Source: Alphaproteobacteria bacterium UBA7691 (lineage in GTDB: Bacteria > Pseudomonadota > Alphaproteobacteria > Ferrovibrionales > Ferrovibrionaceae). From it: a stretch of 25,752 nucleotides of DNA. This document shows, piece by piece, positions 24,048-25,752 of this stretch (position 1 is the first letter of the stretch; every line of letters starts with the position of its first letter). The position numbers were made by a program, and so were the translations under genes. The notes beneath the pieces were generated by a model, which saw only the letters and a program-made list of their open reading frames with translations, made no database searches and had not been told where the DNA came from. The stretch lies in contig DLGP01000043.1 in the NCBI GenBank assembly GCA_002482765.1, forward strand, positions 5,779 to 31,530, read 5' to 3'.

Positions 24048-24226
24048 TGGGCAGAGCTGTTTATTTTATATCATTTCCTCATGATAATTAGTTGCAACAA
24101 GGGTTCGAGGCGTTTACAAGCTCCGTGACCGGAGCAGGAGTTCCACGTCATTTACTATGCGGCCTTTAACAAGCAGGCAGTACAAGACTGTGTTCAAGTT
24201 CTGACCAATAAAGGATCGCGCCCGCG
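24048..24226 (+). promoter_or_regulatory. Intergenic region with candidate regulatory inverted repeats before PiuC copy 2
   Basis: This 179-base gap is AT-rich at its left end. TATCAT (24069-24074) and ATGATA (24081-24086) form an inverted repeat with 6 bases between, next to TGATAATTA, which resembles part of a Fur box. GCTCCG-TGAC-CGGAGC (24120-24135) can form a 6-bp hairpin. A second, possibly iron-responsive promoter for PiuC copy 2 and exbBD is plausible. No protein gene of note lies here. Confidence 0.4.
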
Positions 24227-24910
24227 ATGATGCTCCATATCCCTTCCGTGCTGTCGAAACAGCAAGTCGCGCATTTCCGGCAGGCAATGGCGGCAGCGAG
24301 TTGGGTTGATGGCAAAGTCACTGCGGGCGCACAATCCGCCCAGGTCAAGCATAATCAGCAATTGCCGGACAATAGCCCGGTGGCGGCTGAACTGGGCAAT
24401 ATGGTTCTGGATGCCCTGGCGCAATCACAGCTTTTCATTTCAGCCGCGCTGCCGCTCAAAACCTTTCCGCCCATGTTCAACCGCTATGATGCCGGCGAGA
24501 CATTCGGTTTGCATGTTGATAACGCGATCCGCGCCGTTCGTGGCACGGCACATCGGATCCGCACTGATCTATCCGCCACCTTGTTTCTGGTTGAGCCGGA
24601 GGATTATGACGGCGGCGAGCTGATCGTGGAGGATACCTATGGCAGCCACAGCGCCAAACTGCCTGCGGGCGATATGGTGCTGTATCCGTCAACCAGCCTG
24701 CATCAGGTGCGGCCGGTGACACGCGGTGTCCGGCTGGCAAGTTTCTTCTGGGTGCAGAGCATGGTGCGGGATGATGGCGAGCGGCAGATGCTGTTCGAGC
24801 TGGATCGCACCATTCAGCAACTGGCCGCTGCTCATGGTCTGACCGACGCTGCCGTGGTGCGGCTGACCGGCATTTATCACAATTTGTTGCGCCGCTGGGC
24901 TGATGCCTGA
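24227..24910 (+). CDS. PiuC/YbiX family Fe(II)/2-oxoglutarate dioxygenase, copy 2
   Basis: A 227-residue PKHD-type hydroxylase, the more canonical of the two copies. The iron ligands are H96 and D98 (FGLHVDNA) and H159 (STSLHQVRPVT); R169 (RGVR) is the 2-oxoglutarate arginine. All sit at exactly the same numbers as in copy 1. It keeps the usual DTYG turn (136-139), LPAGDMVLYPS, VQSMVRDDGERQMLFELD and the C-terminal YHNLLRRWADA. The start is one of two adjacent ATGs at 24227 and 24230; AAAGGA lies upstream at a long distance. It has its own upstream regulatory-looking region and is followed 25 bp later by exbB. Role in siderophore handling is inferred from family and neighbours. Confidence 0.93.
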   Translation: MMLHIPSVLSKQQVAHFRQAMAAASWVDGKVTAGAQSAQVKHNQQLPDNSPVAAELGNMVLDALAQSQLFISAALPLKTFPPMFNRYDAGETFGLHVDNAIRAVRGTAHRIRTDLSATLFLVEPEDYDGGELIVEDTYGSHSAKLPAGDMVLYPSTSLHQVRPVTRGVRLASFFWVQSMVRDDGERQMLFELDRTIQQLAAAHGLTDAAVVRLTGIYHNLLRRWADA

Positions 24911-24935
24911 GCGGCCGTTTGAAAAGGCAAGAGCG

Positions 24936-25622
24936 ATGACCGATATGATCCCCAGCGTAACCGACCACACGATGTTCGGCCTGTTCCTACAGGCTGATAT
25001 CATCGTCAAGATCGTGATGCTGCTGTTGCTGCTGGCTTCCGTTGCCTGCTGGGCCATCATGATCGACAAGCTGATGGCCGTGCGCCGGCTGCGCCGCGAG
25101 GCGGCGGCTTTTGAGGCCGGGATCGAGCATGGTGCCGGCCTGCCCACAGAAGGCGCGCTTGGCCCGGTGGCGCTGAGCGCTTTGCGCAGCGCGCTGGCGG
25201 AATGGCGCGATGGCGACGGCCAGGAAAGCCGCAAGGATCGCCGCGAACGGATCGAGCGCGCCATGCGCGCCAGTTTTGCCGCCGAACTGCGCCGGGTTGA
25301 ACCCGGCCTGCCATTCCTGGCCACTATCGGTTCGGCGGCGCCGTTCATCGGCCTGTTCGGCACTGTGTGGGGCATCATGAACAGCTTCACGGCCATTGCC
25401 CAATCCAACGATACCTCGCTGGCCGTGGTGGCGCCCGGCATCGCCGAGGCCTTGCTGGCCACCGCGCTGGGCCTGGTGGCCGCGATCCCGGCGGTGATGG
25501 CCTATAACAAATTCGCCACCGATCTGGGCCGCATCGGCCAGCGCTTCAATGCCGGCATCGGCATTATCGGCAATCGCCTGGCGCGTGACGGCAAGTCTCG
25601 CGCTGCCAATGTGGCCGAGTAA
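24936..25622 (+). CDS. exbB: ExbB-type MotA/TolQ/ExbB proton-channel protein
   Basis: An inner-membrane subunit of the ExbB-ExbD motor that passes proton-motive force to TonB. I use the ATG at 24936 (228 residues); an earlier ATG at 24903 overlaps the dioxygenase gene. The first membrane helix is IIVKIVMLLLLLASVACWAI, followed by a charged cytoplasmic domain with many Arg and Glu. The two C-terminal helices contain the diagnostic IGLFGTVWGIMNSF and LAVVAPGIAEALLATALGLVAAIPAV. The NDTSLAVVAPGIAEALLATALGL pattern is closer to ExbB than to TolQ, and the receptor and PiuC neighbours support that. TolQ is the alternative. Confidence 0.9.
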   Translation: MTDMIPSVTDHTMFGLFLQADIIVKIVMLLLLLASVACWAIMIDKLMAVRRLRREAAAFEAGIEHGAGLPTEGALGPVALSALRSALAEWRDGDGQESRKDRRERIERAMRASFAAELRRVEPGLPFLATIGSAAPFIGLFGTVWGIMNSFTAIAQSNDTSLAVVAPGIAEALLATALGLVAAIPAVMAYNKFATDLGRIGQRFNAGIGIIGNRLARDGKSRAANVAE

Positions 25623-25628
25623 GCGCCA

Positions 25629-25752
25629 TGGCAATGGGACAGATTACGCCCGGCGGTTCGGGCGATTCCGACGAACTGGGTGATGGCGGCTACCGGCCGC
25701 TGGCCGAAATCAATGTCACGCCGCTGGTGGATGTGATGCTGGTGCTGCTGAT
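25629..25752 (+). CDS. exbD: ExbD/TolR family protein, N-terminal part (3' truncated by window)
   Basis: The frame starts at an ATG 6 bp after the exbB stop and runs off the window after 41 codons. A Gly-rich N terminus (MAMGQITPGGSGDSDELGDG) leads to AEINVTPLVDVMLVLLI, the start of the single membrane helix. The Asp in VDVMLVLL is the essential proton-carrying residue of ExbD/TolR. It is presumably followed by tonB or another transport gene outside the window. Confidence 0.9.

Noticed and set aside
24157..24204. 15-codon leader peptide frame before PiuC copy 2
   Set aside because: It has no ribosome binding site at proper distance and no run of regulatory codons or attenuator structure; chance is more likely.
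1..25752. Mobile element, prophage, CRISPR or toxin-antitoxin system
   Set aside because: I saw no transposase, integrase, regularly spaced repeats or paired small genes; composition is even except for the two AT-rich promoter regions.

Overview
The window is GC-rich, tightly packed bacterial chromosome with 19 protein genes, one gene remnant, and no rRNA, tRNA, CRISPR array, transposase or phage gene that I could see. The dapA-smpB pair, the [2Fe-2S]-type dihydroxy-acid dehydratase, the DUF815 ATPase beside a LysM/degenerate-M23 lipoprotein and the PcaF-like thiolase all point to an alphaproteobacterium, probably of Rhodospirillales type. That placement is inference from protein style and gene order, not from a marker gene. 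Layout, left to right: (a) 1-533, the C-terminal part of a class III adenylate/guanylate cyclase, convergent with an AEC-family permease (537-1457, minus) and a small unrecognised membrane-anchored protein (minus). (b) ilvD (2117-3916) with a Lys/Ala-rich N-terminal extension, followed by a pair of intergenic repeat-like elements, a strong terminator, and an M81/MlrC-like metallopeptidase (4112-5629) with its own promoter and a possible operator. (c) A long minus-strand run from 13408 down to about 5630: LysE-type exporter, Slt70-type lytic transglycosylase, (S)-2-haloacid dehalogenase, gamma-glutamyltransferase, PLP threonine/serine dehydratase, PcaF-like thiolase, then the first 35-40 codons of a VOC/methylmalonyl-CoA-epimerase-like gene that is cut off where it meets the end of mlrC. 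Several junctions are 1-4 bp overlaps or gaps, so much of it is probably co-transcribed. (d) 13549-17097, plus strand: dapA, smpB, a sulfite-oxidase-fold molybdoenzyme, and a LysM-LysM-degenerate M23 lipoprotein. A DUF815 ATPase converges on it from 18088. (e) A divergently transcribed aldehyde dehydrogenase (18165-19598) with a clear terminator. (f) 19700 to the window end, an iron-uptake cluster: Fiu-like TonB-dependent siderophore receptor, PiuC/YbiX-type Fe(II)/2-oxoglutarate dioxygenase, FMN alpha-hydroxy-acid oxidase of lactate-oxidase type, a second PiuC/YbiX dioxygenase, ExbB, and the start of ExbD. How the genes fit together: region (f) reads as one functional unit. The receptor imports a ferric (probably catecholate) siderophore, ExbB/ExbD energise it through TonB, and the two PiuC paralogues plus the flavin oxidase are candidates for modifying the ligand or releasing its iron. 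The paired PiuC genes flanking a flavin oxidase are the most unusual arrangement in the window. The rest is mostly housekeeping amino-acid metabolism (ilvD, dapA, dehydratase), cell-wall turnover and translation rescue.
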